The notes below the pieces were generated by a model. The model was not told where the DNA came from and made no database searches. It saw nothing but the letters and a program-made list of their open reading frames with translations. A program made the position numbers and the translations under genes. Shown in pieces: positions 45,982 to 55,705 of a stretch of DNA of 64,000 nt (position 1 is its first letter; every line of letters begins with the position of its first letter). The stretch is from Shewanella eurypsychrophilus (lineage in GTDB: Bacteria > Pseudomonadota > Gammaproteobacteria > Enterobacterales > Shewanellaceae). The stretch spans positions 1,272,501 through 1,336,500 of the forward strand of contig NZ_CP045503.2 in assembly GCF_007004545.3 (NCBI RefSeq). Reading direction: 5' to 3'.

Positions 45982-48132
45982 ATGATAGAGATTAAAAAAG
46001 AGGCTGTATTTACTTTGGCTGGTTGCGTGGTCACGCCAAGCGATAATAGTCTAGATTTCAAAAACTGTTCTGCTAACACTGAGGTGAGCCAAGACCTGCC
46101 CAATGAGAAAATCTCTTTACAACCTAAATTTATCGAGCTGTTGAGTTACCTTGCCAGGCAATACCCTAATGTGGTGACTCGGGAAGAGTTGATAGACAAT
46201 ATTTGGGAAGGAAATATCTATGTCGGGACTAAGGCATTAACCAATGCTATTTGGCATCTGAGAAAGCACTTAACTCCGCTGGCTGAACCTAAGGCGCAAG
46301 CCATTGAGACCGTCAGAAAAGCGGGTTATAGACTGTTGATTGAGCCAGAATTTTCTAAGGCTGATTTAGTGTCTAGGCCTGAAGTGTTAGAAGTCGAGCA
46401 GGCTAAAGTGAAGGAGTTAAGTGATAAGTTACACAGAGGCTTATTGAGTTTTGCTTTATTCCTCATTGTCGTGGTTGCAGGTTTGTTATTTCACCTTTAT
46501 CAAGACAGTAAACATTTGATTCAAACCGAACAAACCAGGCTAACAATAGCCTCTGGTGCGGAGCTATATCCAGCCGTTTCTCCAGATGGACGTTGGCTAG
46601 TATATGGTAAGAGGTCAAACCTATATCTTAAAGATCTACACACGCTAACTGATACGCCGAAACGATTAACGTCTAATCAGACTCGAGAGATAAGAGCAAT
46701 TTGGACACTAGATGGCAAGTCGCTGCTTTATCCCAGTGAAGATCGTAGCAGTGGAGTATGTCACTTATCACAATTAATGCTTGATAGTCAGCAGGTTGTT
46801 CGACTTGCACCATGCTTATCGGATGCCTCGGCGTTAGATATCTCGCCTGATGGCAGCTCAATCATTTATATATGGAAAGATCCACTCGCCCAGCAAAGTG
46901 GACTGTATGAGCTACACCTCTCAGGAGATACTCAGCCGGTCAGACTCTCTTGCGACAATGAGTGTGACTATCGAGATCGTGATATCGCATTTAGTCCTGA
47001 TGGTGATTGGATTGCAATTTCGAGACGCTTTGGCAATATTTCAGAAGATATCTTTATACGTAACAGAGCGTCAGGAGAAGAGTTTCGAATTACTCAGGGG
47101 CTTGAAGATATACGTGGGCTCAGTTGGCATCCGGATAGTCATAAGCTTGTTTTCAGCACAGAAAACTCAGGCGTTAGAGCAGGCTATTTAGTGGATATTA
47201 ACAGTAAGAAGATCACTGATTTGTCAGTGGTAGGGTTTAGCTATCCCAAATTCGTTCCTCACACTAATGAGCTAGTCTTTTCTAAGTATATTAAAGATTT
47301 TAAAGTTGCCTACCTTGAACTAGACCAAGCTATACCGACAACTATATTCCCGCTGTCTAACTCTGAGTTTAGCTACCGAAACCCCGATTACTCAAGCGTT
47401 ACCAAGCGCATCGTCTATGTATCGAATGAGACTGGCCATAATGAGATATGGAGTACAGATATTGAAGGTAGAAATAGGAAACAGCACACAGATCTGAAAA
47501 GGCGAGTGGCATACCCAAGTTGGTCTCATGATGGAACTAAACTCGCATTTCTCGCTCCCGATGATAAAAATGAAGGGAATAAAATCCATATTCTGGAGCT
47601 GGCAACTGGCGGAATAAGCATCTTGGCATCAGGCTACCTAGATCATCGCAGACCGAGTTGGGACTTTGATGATAAGCATGTATTGTCATCCACCCATGAT
47701 GGCTTACTGGCTTTTTCATTGACAAACAATAGTCCAAAGGTAGTCACCCCAGTCGAGGTCAGGCTCGCTAAGGTACTTAATAATTCCCAGATGATTTTTA
47801 CCAAAATCTATGAATCAGGTTTGTGGTTGATGGATCTTAATCAGCCCGAGAAAATGAAGATATTGATATCATCGGATGTGTTTGATGAGGATTATAATTG
47901 GGCATTGAGTGATAAGGGGGTTTACTTCAGGGAGTTACATTCAGGCTACCAGTTGATTAACTTCTGGAGTTTTAATACTGACTTAACCACGCCTATATTA
48001 AAGCTGCCTTCCCGTAGTCTCACATCTTATGGCGCGATGAGTTACATTCCCAGTAAGAGGCGACTCTTGATGACACTGTCTGAATATTCAAAGCGTGATG
48101 TGATCATGTTGAAGCATAAGCTACTGCAATAA
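45982..48132 (+). CDS. CadC-like membrane transcriptional regulator with PD40/TolB-like propeller
   Basis: A 716-residue one-component regulator. The N-terminal OmpR-type winged helix (about 40-120) contains LQPKFIELLSYLARQYPNVV, LIDNIWEGNIYVGTKALTNAIWHLRK and ETVRKAGYRLL. A membrane segment lies at about 153-173. The large periplasmic part (about 180-700) is a beta-propeller of PD40/WD40-like repeats (LYPAVSPDGRWLVYG, DIAFSPDGDWIAIS, YPSWSHDGTKLAFLAP). It most likely senses a periplasmic ligand, such as a peptide, and controls the divergent TonB receptor and peptidase. ATG 45982 follows a GGGGGGGAG sequence; a TTG at 45970 is rejected. Confidence 0.88.
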   Translation: MIEIKKEAVFTLAGCVVTPSDNSLDFKNCSANTEVSQDLPNEKISLQPKFIELLSYLARQYPNVVTREELIDNIWEGNIYVGTKALTNAIWHLRKHLTPLAEPKAQAIETVRKAGYRLLIEPEFSKADLVSRPEVLEVEQAKVKELSDKLHRGLLSFALFLIVVVAGLLFHLYQDSKHLIQTEQTRLTIASGAELYPAVSPDGRWLVYGKRSNLYLKDLHTLTDTPKRLTSNQTREIRAIWTLDGKSLLYPSEDRSSGVCHLSQLMLDSQQVVRLAPCLSDASALDISPDGSSIIYIWKDPLAQQSGLYELHLSGDTQPVRLSCDNECDYRDRDIAFSPDGDWIAISRRFGNISEDIFIRNRASGEEFRITQGLEDIRGLSWHPDSHKLVFSTENSGVRAGYLVDINSKKITDLSVVGFSYPKFVPHTNELVFSKYIKDFKVAYLELDQAIPTTIFPLSNSEFSYRNPDYSSVTKRIVYVSNETGHNEIWSTDIEGRNRKQHTDLKRRVAYPSWSHDGTKLAFLAPDDKNEGNKIHILELATGGISILASGYLDHRRPSWDFDDKHVLSSTHDGLLAFSLTNNSPKVVTPVEVRLAKVLNNSQMIFTKIYESGLWLMDLNQPEKMKILISSDVFDEDYNWALSDKGVYFRELHSGYQLINFWSFNTDLTTPILKLPSRSLTSYGAMSYIPSKRRLLMTLSEYSKRDVIMLKHKLLQ

Positions 48133-48163
48133 TAGGACTTAGGAAAGGCTCTAGGTCCTACTA

Positions 48164-48190
48164 GGGAGTATTAATTAGTTTAATACTCCC
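48164..48190. terminator. Hairpin between convergent regulator and anmK
   Basis: An 11-bp perfect stem (GGGAGTATTAA / TTAATACTCCC) with a short loop is shared by both convergent genes. No T-run follows on either strand. Confidence 0.6.
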
Positions 48191-48195
48191 TATGT

Positions 48196-49311
48196 CTATC
48201 CCGCAGGGAAGAAGGAGCCTAATATTGCTTCTCTGCTTGCCCCTGTTACAGCAGGCAGATTACCTGGCAGCTTTTTATGGAATCGCATGGCAAGCCAGGC
48301 AAAGGCAATGCCTTCTACCCATTGTGGGTCGATACCTAATGCTGAAGTCGTACAGATCTTATATTGAGGCAGAAGTTGTTCAAGGCGTTTCATTAGCTCG
48401 CCATTGAAGGCGCCACCACCACATACGAATAACTCGCCTTCTTCACTTAGGCTCAGTGTATCTTTGGCTATGCTATGGCAGGTCACATCGAGCAAGGTGG
48501 ACTGAATATCGGCTTGATTAAGGTAACCAAAAGCCGCGACTTGTTGCTCAAGCCAAGCTTGGTTGAATAGCTCTCTGCCAGTACTCTTGGGAAAACCTTG
48601 AGAGAAGTACGAATGAGAAAGCAGATGGGTCAACAGCTTGACATCCGTTTGGCCACTGGCTGCCCAGGCACCATCTTCATCATAAGCTTGCCCATTGGTT
48701 TGTAGGCACCAGGCATCGATTAATGTATTACCAGGTCCTGTATCGAAACCTATTACAGGCTGTGTCGTGACGTCGGCTGGTAGATAGGTAATATTGGAAA
48801 TCCCACCAATATTGAGAATGAGCCGAGCGGTATCTTTTTTTGCAAACATCTGCTGATGAAATGCCGGTACCAAGGGAGCACCTTGTCCGCCTAAGGCAAT
48901 ATCTTTTCGTCTGAAGTCAGCAATGACATCGATACCGGTAGCGACAGCAATAGAATTTGGATCGCCAATTTGCAGGGTAAAACCCATATCAAGGTTTGGC
49001 ATATGTCTAACGGTTTGGCCATGACTGCCTACAGCGATCACTTGTTGCTTTTCAATGCCAGCCTTAGCCAGTAAAGCATTGACGGCGGTACCGAAGAGTT
49101 GCCCAACACTGCGGTCGAGTTGGCCTAATAAGTTAATTTCATCATTACCAGGCAAACAAAGGCGTTGTAGGCCATTTAAGGTATGGGTTGGAATATCTTC
49201 GCTATGCTTTGCGATTAGTTTTGGTTGTTGTGCGCTGAAGTCAACTAAGACAGCATCGACGCCGTCCATACTTGTGCCGGACATTAAACCAATATAATAA
49301 TCTTTGCTCAT
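48196..49311 (-). CDS. anmK: Anhydro-N-acetylmuramic acid kinase
   Basis: Phosphorylates and opens 1,6-anhydro-MurNAc released from murein, feeding it into MurNAc-6-phosphate recycling. It begins [17 protein letters not shown] (phosphate-1 motif). [38 protein letters not shown] and ICGGG-like FVCGGGAFN follow. The length of 371 residues is normal for AnmK. It lies next to an M23 murein peptidase gene. Confidence 0.95.
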   Translation of the reverse strand: MSKDYYIGLMSGTSMDGVDAVLVDFSAQQPKLIAKHSEDIPTHTLNGLQRLCLPGNDEINLLGQLDRSVGQLFGTAVNALLAKAGIEKQQVIAVGSHGQTVRHMPNLDMGFTLQIGDPNSIAVATGIDVIADFRRKDIALGGQGAPLVPAFHQQMFAKKDTARLILNIGGISNITYLPADVTTQPVIGFDTGPGNTLIDAWCLQTNGQAYDEDGAWAASGQTDVKLLTHLLSHSYFSQGFPKSTGRELFNQAWLEQQVAAFGYLNQADIQSTLLDVTCHSIAKDTLSLSEEGELFVCGGGAFNGELMKRLEQLLPQYKICTTSALGIDPQWVEGIAFAWLAMRFHKKLPGNLPAVTGASREAILGSFFPAG

Positions 49312-49416
49312 CGGACTGTTTCCATTATCGGTTGAATTCGCTCCCGGATATAAAGGTACTGGGAGCTAGGCTCTTCTTATGATGATTAATTCGAAGCTCA
49401 ATTGAGCGAATAAGGA

Positions 49417-50850
49417 TTACTGAGAAGAGGCTAATTGGATCTGCTTGTTCTGTTGAAGTTTAGTCATGATCGCTTGGCTAAGAGACATAAACTTAGATTT
49501 TTCACTGCTGGCGATAGGCAATGATTTAGGTAGCTTTATGGTTCTAGGGTTGCGGTGTACGCCATTAACAATAAATTCATAGTGTAAATGGGCGCCAGTG
49601 ACGCGACCCGTTGAGCCTAAGGTACCGATAATTTGACCTTGTTTTACTGTGGCGCCTTGCTTAACTCTGCGCTTTTTTAGGTGCAAATATTTAGTGGTAT
49701 AGGTGTCATTATGCTTAATGAACACATAGTTGCCATTGTATTGATTATAGGCAGATTTTATCACTCGGCCTTTACCTGCAGCCTTAATGGGAGTGCCGAC
49801 AGCGGCCACATAGTCTACTCCTCTATGGGCTCTGACTTGGCCTGTCACTGGGTGTAAGCGTTTAGGATTGAAACTTGAACTCACATACTTGAAATCAACT
49901 GGAGAGCGAAGGAAGGCTTTTCGCATACTGCGACCTTCTTCTGAGTAGTAGTTACCGTCGGTGTAACGCACTGCAGTATAACGGTCTCCTTGGTTACTAA
50001 ACTCTGCGGCTAAGATATTGCCGTTTCTAAGAAACTCACCGTCGGCGTACTCCTCTTCGAAAATAATCGAAAAATTATCTCCGGCCCTAATGTCGAGCGC
50101 AAAGTCGATATCCCAACCGAAAATGGTTGCCAGCTGCATGAGCTGATTCGGCGTTAGCCCTGCGTTCACGCCGGCATTCCAAAAATTATTATTGATGGTC
50201 GCGCTGGCAAATTTATTACGGCTCTCAACACTTTTCTGTGCAATATGTTCGGCATAGCCCTGCTCATTTTTATCTATGATCAAGGTTGAAATTGGATCTA
50301 GGTGGTAGTTAACTTGAACTAATTCGCCGGCCTCATCTTTGATTATGATGAGTGATTCACCAGGCATGATCTTGAGTAAGTTCTTTTTTGCCTTTGGCAG
50401 CTGAGTGATCTCGTACACATCCCTTGAACTTAAGCCCGCTCGATTAAAGAGTGAGGCTAAGGTATCACCACTTTTTACTTCAAAATGTTTTGTATGCGTT
50501 TTTTTGGCTTGTTCACTCTTAAGTGTATCAATTGAGCTTTCGGGTGTTGGCGTGTCACCGGCATCAGCATTCGTGATGACCTGCTGTTGTGTGTTCGATG
50601 GTGGTGTGGGTGTTCGAAATGCTAAAGGTGTTTTTAATTGTGCTGTGTTATTCGATTTAATATCTGAAGATTGTTGTGTTCCACCCCGGCCGAGATCTAA
50701 GCTACCAGAGAGTTGTGAATGGGTATTTTTAGATGCGTTAGCATCTTCAGTAGGTATCAGAATAACAACTAAGGTAATTAACACTATGCAACATAGGAGT
50801 ATCTGATGCATTTTTGGCAGCAATTTTAAGAGTGTTATAACCTTTCCCAT
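49417..50850 (-). CDS. M23 family murein endopeptidase with LysM/OapA domain (MepM/YebA type)
   Basis: A 477-residue periplasmic enzyme anchored by an N-terminal helix (about 15-32). A low-complexity linker is followed by a LysM-like/OapA domain (about 115-165, SGDTLASLFNRAGLSSRDVYEI) and a C-terminal LytM/M23 zinc domain. The metal and catalytic motifs are HPVTGQVRAHRGVDY and GAHLHYEFIV. It cuts D-Ala-mDAP crosslinks to allow wall growth. It is divergent from tyrS; AAAGG sits four bases before the ATG. It resembles E. coli MepM, but paralogues exist, so no symbol is given. Confidence 0.9.
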   Translation of the reverse strand: MGKVITLLKLLPKMHQILLCCIVLITLVVILIPTEDANASKNTHSQLSGSLDLGRGGTQQSSDIKSNNTAQLKTPLAFRTPTPPSNTQQQVITNADAGDTPTPESSIDTLKSEQAKKTHTKHFEVKSGDTLASLFNRAGLSSRDVYEITQLPKAKKNLLKIMPGESLIIIKDEAGELVQVNYHLDPISTLIIDKNEQGYAEHIAQKSVESRNKFASATINNNFWNAGVNAGLTPNQLMQLATIFGWDIDFALDIRAGDNFSIIFEEEYADGEFLRNGNILAAEFSNQGDRYTAVRYTDGNYYSEEGRSMRKAFLRSPVDFKYVSSSFNPKRLHPVTGQVRAHRGVDYVAAVGTPIKAAGKGRVIKSAYNQYNGNYVFIKHNDTYTTKYLHLKKRRVKQGATVKQGQIIGTLGSTGRVTGAHLHYEFIVNGVHRNPRTIKLPKSLPIASSEKSKFMSLSQAIMTKLQQNKQIQLASSQ

Positions 50851-50987
50851 CTAACCTTTTCCTATTGAGCTTAGTCGCAATTTTTTGACTTATACTGATC
50901 CCCTTAGTGTACACACTTTCATTTGTGCTGGCTAACAAGTAACATGACTCTCTATTTTTTGATTAGCTCCTAGGAGTAGTTGGCGAG

Positions 50988-52184
50988 ATGGCTGATTTAG
51001 ACCAAGCATTAGCAGAGATTAAACGTGGTACCGATGAGATTTTACTCGAAGCGGATCTGCTGGAAAAGTTAAAAGAGGGACGTCCCTTACGTATTAAGCT
51101 TGGAGCCGATCCAACCGCACCGGATATTCATCTGGGTCATACGGTTATCTTGAATAAGATGCGTACGTTTCAGGAGTTAGGTCATGAAGTAATCTTCTTG
51201 ATTGGTGACTTCACGGGTATGGTCGGCGATCCTAGTGGCAAAAATAGTACGCGTCCGCCGTTAACTCGTGAGCAAGTGCTGGCAAACGCCGAAACTTATA
51301 AACAACAAGTTTATAAGATTTTGGACCCAGCCAAGACGCGCATTGAATTCAACTCTACCTGGTTAGAGCCGCTCGGCGCAGCGGGTATGATACGTTTAGC
51401 GTCAAAGCAAACGGTAGCGCGTATGATGGAACGTGATGACTTTAAGAAGCGTTATGGTTCTGGCCAGTCCATTGCCATCCATGAGTTTATGTATCCATTA
51501 CTGCAAGGTTACGACTCTGTAGCATTGAAAGCCGATGTAGAGCTAGGTGGAACGGATCAGAAGTTCAACTTGCTAATGGGCCGTGAGCTGCAAAAGTCTG
51601 AAGGTCAAAAGCCACAAACTGTGATCATGATGCCATTGCTTGAAGGTCTAGATGGCGTTAAGAAGATGTCTAAATCTGCCCATAACTACATTGGTGTGAG
51701 TGAGCCTGCTAGTGAAATGTTCGGTAAGATCATGTCTATCTCAGACGACTTGATGTGGCGTTATTTCGAGTTGCTATCATTCCGTCCATTAGGCGAAATT
51801 GAGCAATTTAAATCTGATGTCGAGCAAGGTGCCAATCCTCGTGATGTTAAGATCGCGCTAGCTAAAGAGATCATCGCACGTTTTCATGATGAGGCTGCGG
51901 CAGAAGCGGCTCATCAAGAGTTCAATAATCGTTTCCAAAAAGGTGCGGTTCCCGATGATATCGAAGAGGTTGAGCTAAGTGTCGGTGAAGGTATTGCCAT
52001 CGCTAACTTGCTCAAGGAGTTAGGCTTTGTTAAGTCGACTTCGGATGCCATGCGTATGATCAAGCAGGGCGCAGCCAAGATAGATGGCGTGAAGATTGAA
52101 GATACACGTCTGCAACTGACTGCAGGTACCAGCGGTATTTTCCAGGTCGGTAAACGTAAGTTTGCTAAGGTCACCTTAGTTTAA
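50988..52184 (+). CDS. tyrS: Tyrosyl-tRNA synthetase
   Basis: Class I synthetase charging tRNA-Tyr. The HIGH-type motif HLGH lies at 48-51 and KMSKS at 226-230. Tyr-specific pocket motifs include [16 protein letters not shown], and a C-terminal S4 RNA-binding domain follows (about 335-398). The length of 398 residues and the sequence style are of the TyrS group found in Shewanella and Vibrio (TyrZ-like) rather than the E. coli TyrS. No T-box or other leader structure was seen upstream. Confidence 0.96.
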   Translation: MADLDQALAEIKRGTDEILLEADLLEKLKEGRPLRIKLGADPTAPDIHLGHTVILNKMRTFQELGHEVIFLIGDFTGMVGDPSGKNSTRPPLTREQVLANAETYKQQVYKILDPAKTRIEFNSTWLEPLGAAGMIRLASKQTVARMMERDDFKKRYGSGQSIAIHEFMYPLLQGYDSVALKADVELGGTDQKFNLLMGRELQKSEGQKPQTVIMMPLLEGLDGVKKMSKSAHNYIGVSEPASEMFGKIMSISDDLMWRYFELLSFRPLGEIEQFKSDVEQGANPRDVKIALAKEIIARFHDEAAAEAAHQEFNNRFQKGAVPDDIEEVELSVGEGIAIANLLKELGFVKSTSDAMRMIKQGAAKIDGVKIEDTRLQLTAGTSGIFQVGKRKFAKVTLV

Positions 52185-52200
52185 GGTTTCTTAGGTTAGT

Positions 52201-52228
52201 AGCCTCTAGCGCTTAGACTCTAGAGGCT
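52201..52228 (+). terminator. Hairpin after tyrS
   Basis: A 9-bp stem (AGCCTCTAG / CTAGAGGCT) with a 10-base loop lies 17 bases past tyrS. There is no T-run; it may be a weak or Rho-dependent terminator. Confidence 0.5.
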
Positions 52229-52245
52229 GTTAACAATGTCTGGGC

Positions 52246-52829
52246 TTTCCTCGCTTCCTCGTGTCCTCGCTTCCTCGTGTCCTCGCTTCCTCGTGTCCTC
52301 GTGTCCTCGCTTCCTCGCTTCCTCGTGTCCTCGCTTCCTCGTGTCCTCGCTTCCTCGTGTCCTCGCTTCCTCGCTTCCTCGCTTCCTCGCTTCCTCGCTT
52401 CCTCGCTTCCTTGTGTCCTCGCGTCCTCGCTTCCTCGCTTCCTCGCTTCCTCGCTTCCTCGCTTCCTCGCTTCCTCGCTTCCTTGTGTCCTCGCTTCCTC
52501 GCTTCCTCGCTTCCTCGCTTCCTCGCTTCCTCGCTTCCTCGCTTCCTCGCTTCCTCGCTTCCTCGCTTCCTCGCTTCCTCGCTTCCTCGTGTCCTCGCTT
52601 CCTCGTGTCCTCGCTTCCTTGCTTCCTTGCTTCCTCGCCTCCTTGCTTCCTTGCTTCCTCGCCTCCTTGCTTCCTCGCTTCCTCGCTTCCTCGTTTCCTC
52701 GTTTCCTCGTTTCCTCGTTTCCTCGCTTCCTCGCTTCCTCGCTTCCTCGCTTCCTCGCTTCCTCGCTTCCTCGCTTCCTCGCTTCCTCGCTTCCTCGCTT
52801 CCTCGCTTCCTCGCTTCCTCGCTTCCTAG
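52246..52829. repeat. Octamer minisatellite, 73 tandem units
   Basis: 584 bp made of exactly 73 eight-base units, mostly CTTCCTCG with variants TGTCCTCG, CTTCCTTG, CCTCCTTG and TTTCCTCG. Variants are clustered: TGTC units near the left end, CTTCCTTG and TTTCCTCG blocks near 52610-52720, and uniform CTTCCTCG runs in between. Because 8 is not a multiple of 3, a frame reads a 24-base, 8-residue period. Long frames are therefore open on both strands without being genes. The array lies between convergent tyrS and the POT transporter gene, ending 27 bp from the transporter stop. Confidence 0.95.
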
Positions 52830-52856
52830 CTCCTCATTACTCCTCTTTCGCATCTC

Positions 52857-54491
52857 TTAACGTACTCCGTGCATACCCCGTTTCAAAATCGGTGAGATCA
52901 GCAGCATAAATATCCCGAAGCCAATACCAGTCCACATCAAGAATTCGAATAGCTGAGTGTAAGTCGCAACAGCACTCGCTATATCCATGTTTTCCGAGCC
53001 GGATGTATCGATGGCGGCTAGCTTACCTAAACGCATGGCAACGGTTTCAGACAGAGCGGTAGCAAGAAACCAGACCCCCATAGATAGGCCTACAACCCGA
53101 TGAATCGCCAGCTTAGTCACAGCAGATAAGCCAACAGGTGATAGACAGAGCTCGCCTGTGGTGTGGAGAAGGTATGCGAGTACTAGCCACCAGAGACTTA
53201 TTTGCCCAGCTTCATTCGGATACGAAGCGCCTATAACAAGGGCGCCAAAACCTAAGCCTGCTTGAATGATCCCCAGGCCAAATTTGACTGGGATATTGGG
53301 GTTTAGCTGGTGTTTATCCAGCCAGACCCATAATGCGGCAAAAGGCAGGGCCAGCAGCATAATAAAACCTGCATTGAGGGAGCCAAATTGCCCTGCAGAG
53401 ATCTCAATCCCCCCTAGGTTTCTGTCAACGACGCGATCGGCGAACAGGGTCATTGAGCCTGCCGCTTGTTCAAACAAGGCCCAAAATACAATCGTAGAGG
53501 CGATAAGCACCATTAAGACTATCATCTGCTGCATCTCCTCTTTCGTGCCTTTTAAGACTGCATAGCCAATTAAGCCGACGCCAGATATCAGTAGTAAAAC
53601 TTGTTGGGCGGCGAAAACGACTGGCTCATGTTGAATCATTAACCAGAATATCGACAAGCTAAGCAGTGCCGCCAGATAGATGAGGTACTCCCGGCTGAGC
53701 ACGCCAAGTACTTTCTCAGTAAGGTGCTGTGGATCACTGGGTTCAGCTAAGCCTTTGAGGTGCTTCTGTCCCTTGAGAAAAGTGAGCAGGCCTATCATCA
53801 TACCGACTCCAGCAGCGCCGAAACCATAGCCCCAGCCGAAGGTTTCTCCAAGGTAGACGCAGATGATAGTCGCAGCAAAGGCGCCGATATTGATCCCCAT
53901 GTAGAAGATGGTGAACCCAGACTCTCGGCGAGGGTCGTCCTTTTTATAAAGCTGACCGACAATGGTAGAGATGTTTGGCTTAAGGAAGCCGACACCGACG
54001 ACAATCAATGCCAGAGCAAGATAAAATACGTTGAGGGCGGCGAGATCTCGCACATGGACTGTTTCTGATAGCACAGTGCCAGCCAATATAACGGTGCCGT
54101 CATTGAGAGTAATATCGGCCACTAATTGGCTACCAGCTAAGTACTGCACTGCCTGGTGTCCCTCTACCGCCATCAGAAAGTGCCCCAGACAGAGTAAAAT
54201 ACCACCGAAGATAACAGCCTTGCGCATGCCTAAATACCGGTCAGCTAATAGCCCGCCGATGACAGGAAGTGAGTAGACCAAGCCTGCGTAGGAACCTAAC
54301 ACTTCGAGCCCTGCACCGTCAGAGAAAAGGTGATATTTAGTTAGATAGAGAAGCAGGAGGTATTTCATCCCGTAGAAGGAAAATCGCTCCCACATTTCGG
54401 TAGCGAAGCAGACATATAAGCCTTTGGGGTGGCCTAACACGTCATCATTAAGTTGTTGTTTCTTGTTCGACGTATCTTGGGCTGGCTGCAT
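52857..54491 (-). CDS. Proton-dependent oligopeptide transporter (POT/PTR2 family)
   Basis: Inner-membrane symporter for di- and tripeptides with about 14 membrane helices in 544 residues. Family signatures: EMWERFSFYGMKYLL (the E-x-x-E-R-F-x-Y-Y/F-G proton site), GGLLADRYLGMRK and FTIFYMGINIGAFAATI (the PTR2 signature). The C-terminus is cytoplasmic (SPILKRGMHGVR). It belongs to the DtpT-like or Dtp group; substrate range is not determinable by eye. The 3' end is next to the octamer array. Confidence 0.94.
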   Translation of the reverse strand: MQPAQDTSNKKQQLNDDVLGHPKGLYVCFATEMWERFSFYGMKYLLLLYLTKYHLFSDGAGLEVLGSYAGLVYSLPVIGGLLADRYLGMRKAVIFGGILLCLGHFLMAVEGHQAVQYLAGSQLVADITLNDGTVILAGTVLSETVHVRDLAALNVFYLALALIVVGVGFLKPNISTIVGQLYKKDDPRRESGFTIFYMGINIGAFAATIICVYLGETFGWGYGFGAAGVGMMIGLLTFLKGQKHLKGLAEPSDPQHLTEKVLGVLSREYLIYLAALLSLSIFWLMIQHEPVVFAAQQVLLLISGVGLIGYAVLKGTKEEMQQMIVLMVLIASTIVFWALFEQAAGSMTLFADRVVDRNLGGIEISAGQFGSLNAGFIMLLALPFAALWVWLDKHQLNPNIPVKFGLGIIQAGLGFGALVIGASYPNEAGQISLWWLVLAYLLHTTGELCLSPVGLSAVTKLAIHRVVGLSMGVWFLATALSETVAMRLGKLAAIDTSGSENMDIASAVATYTQLFEFLMWTGIGFGIFMLLISPILKRGMHGVR

Positions 54492-54589
54492 GACTTTTCC
54501 TTACAAGCTTTGATATACGCTTGATATAAAGGTTAGTACATGCTTTGATTTTTGAACCAAGGATGAAAAAAGTGAGAGGGTAGCCGGAT

Positions 54590-55072
54590 CTATTGTATCG
54601 CCAATTGATCGGCCATGGTCTGGTAATCCATAAGGTCTTCATGCTTGGAGACCCTGTGAGTTGCCATATCGAGTTTAACTGTGGTTACCCCTGGGATCGC
54701 TAAATCGATGATTTTTCCCGGCTTACCAAACTGTTCTCCTGGTCCCTTATAGTGATAGCTGCCTATCATTATTACTAAGGAGCCAGAATTAAACATATGT
54801 TCAATATTAAAGCCATATTCTAATACGCCTTGATGAGCCCGTCTAAGAAAGCTAATGATGTGTCGACGCCCGGTATAAGTTTTGCTGGCCGTCCTGTCAT
54901 TAAAGATGCTTTTACGATCATAGAAAGCGTTCAATGCTTTATAGTCATGGTCGGTTACAGCCTGAATATACTTCACGGCTAATTGTTGTTCTTTCGGCAT
55001 GTCTCCAGGCTTAGCAATCGAAGAGGTGCTAGTGAGCGCTAAGATAAGACAAATATATCGTACAAATATCAT
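54590..55072 (-). CDS. Secreted SnoaL/NTF2-like protein
   Basis: A 160-residue protein with a signal peptide (1-20) and a compact alpha+beta domain typical of the NTF2-like fold (AVKYIQAVTDHDYKALNAFYDRKSIF, then alternating strands). No catalytic residues can be named. It starts three bases after the stop of the TRIC-channel gene, so it is cotranslated with it. Function unknown. Confidence 0.7.
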   Translation of the reverse strand: MIFVRYICLILALTSTSSIAKPGDMPKEQQLAVKYIQAVTDHDYKALNAFYDRKSIFNDRTASKTYTGRRHIISFLRRAHQGVLEYGFNIEHMFNSGSLVIMIGSYHYKGPGEQFGKPGKIIDLAIPGVTTVKLDMATHRVSKHEDLMDYQTMADQLAIQ

Positions 55073-55075
55073 GGG

Positions 55076-55705
55076 CTAATTCTTTACACTTTTCTTTAAA
55101 TCGAATGCAGGCAGTGACAAGTGCCATTTTATGGCTGCAAGCCTGATGCACAGGGCGACGGTCATAGAAAACAGTATCGCATGCATATTATCTGCGCCTA
55201 AATAGATACTAATGCTGTAACTAATGCCACCTAATATGGACGCCGTAGCATAAATTTCGGTGCGTAAAATCATCGGCACTTGACGGCATAACAAGTCTCG
55301 AATAATGCCTCCTCCGACGCCAGTAATCAAGCCCATGACCACGGCTATCATTCCACCTAATTCAAGGTTTAATGCTTTCTCTGCGCCAATGACAGTAAAC
55401 AGTGCCAGACCTAGCGCATCGGCAACGGGTAAGGTGTATTGGGGTACTTTTTTAGGTTTACGAATAAAAATTAACGTTAATAAAACGGTAATCAAAATGA
55501 CAATGATGTAGTTAGGGTCGCGGATCCAAAAAACGGGTGTGGTACCCAAGAGTGCGTCACGAATGCTCCCTCCACCGACGGCTGTGACCGATGCAAGCAC
55601 GATAACACCAAAGGGGTCCATACGGTGTCGCCCAGCAGCAAGTGCCCCTGACAAAGCAAAAACGGCGGTACCGCACAGGTCGAAGAAGTAGATCAGCTCA
55701 ATCAT
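55076..55705 (-). CDS. TRIC-family (UPF0126) cation channel
   Basis: A 209-residue membrane protein built of two repeats of three helices (FALSGALAAGRHRMDPFGVIVLASVTAVGGGSIRDALLG, and a second GLITGVGGGIIRDLL), plus a seventh helix. This is the trimeric intracellular cation channel fold; E. coli YadS and YicG are relatives. The paired GGGxIRD motifs identify it. The start codon overlaps the DUF2721 stop (ATGA), so it is in operon with that gene and the NTF2-like gene. Confidence 0.9.
   Translation of the reverse strand: MIELIYFFDLCGTAVFALSGALAAGRHRMDPFGVIVLASVTAVGGGSIRDALLGTTPVFWIRDPNYIIVILITVLLTLIFIRKPKKVPQYTLPVADALGLALFTVIGAEKALNLELGGMIAVVMGLITGVGGGIIRDLLCRQVPMILRTEIYATASILGGISYSISIYLGADNMHAILFSMTVALCIRLAAIKWHLSLPAFDLKKSVKN

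Noticed and set aside
50851-50987. T-box or other riboswitch upstream of tyrS
   Set aside because: The 137-bp gap shows no T-box sequence or terminator/antiterminator pair, and T-boxes are not expected in gammaproteobacteria.
52246-52829. CRISPR array
   Set aside because: Units are contiguous 8-mers without unique spacers and no cas gene is near.
52230-52853. Minus-strand ORF of 207 codons, Arg/Glu/Ser repeats, directly after the POT transporter gene; also plus-strand ORFs 52236-52909
   Set aside because: They are products of the octamer array, which keeps several frames open. There is no Shine-Dalgarno or non-repeat domain. Kept only as a finding.
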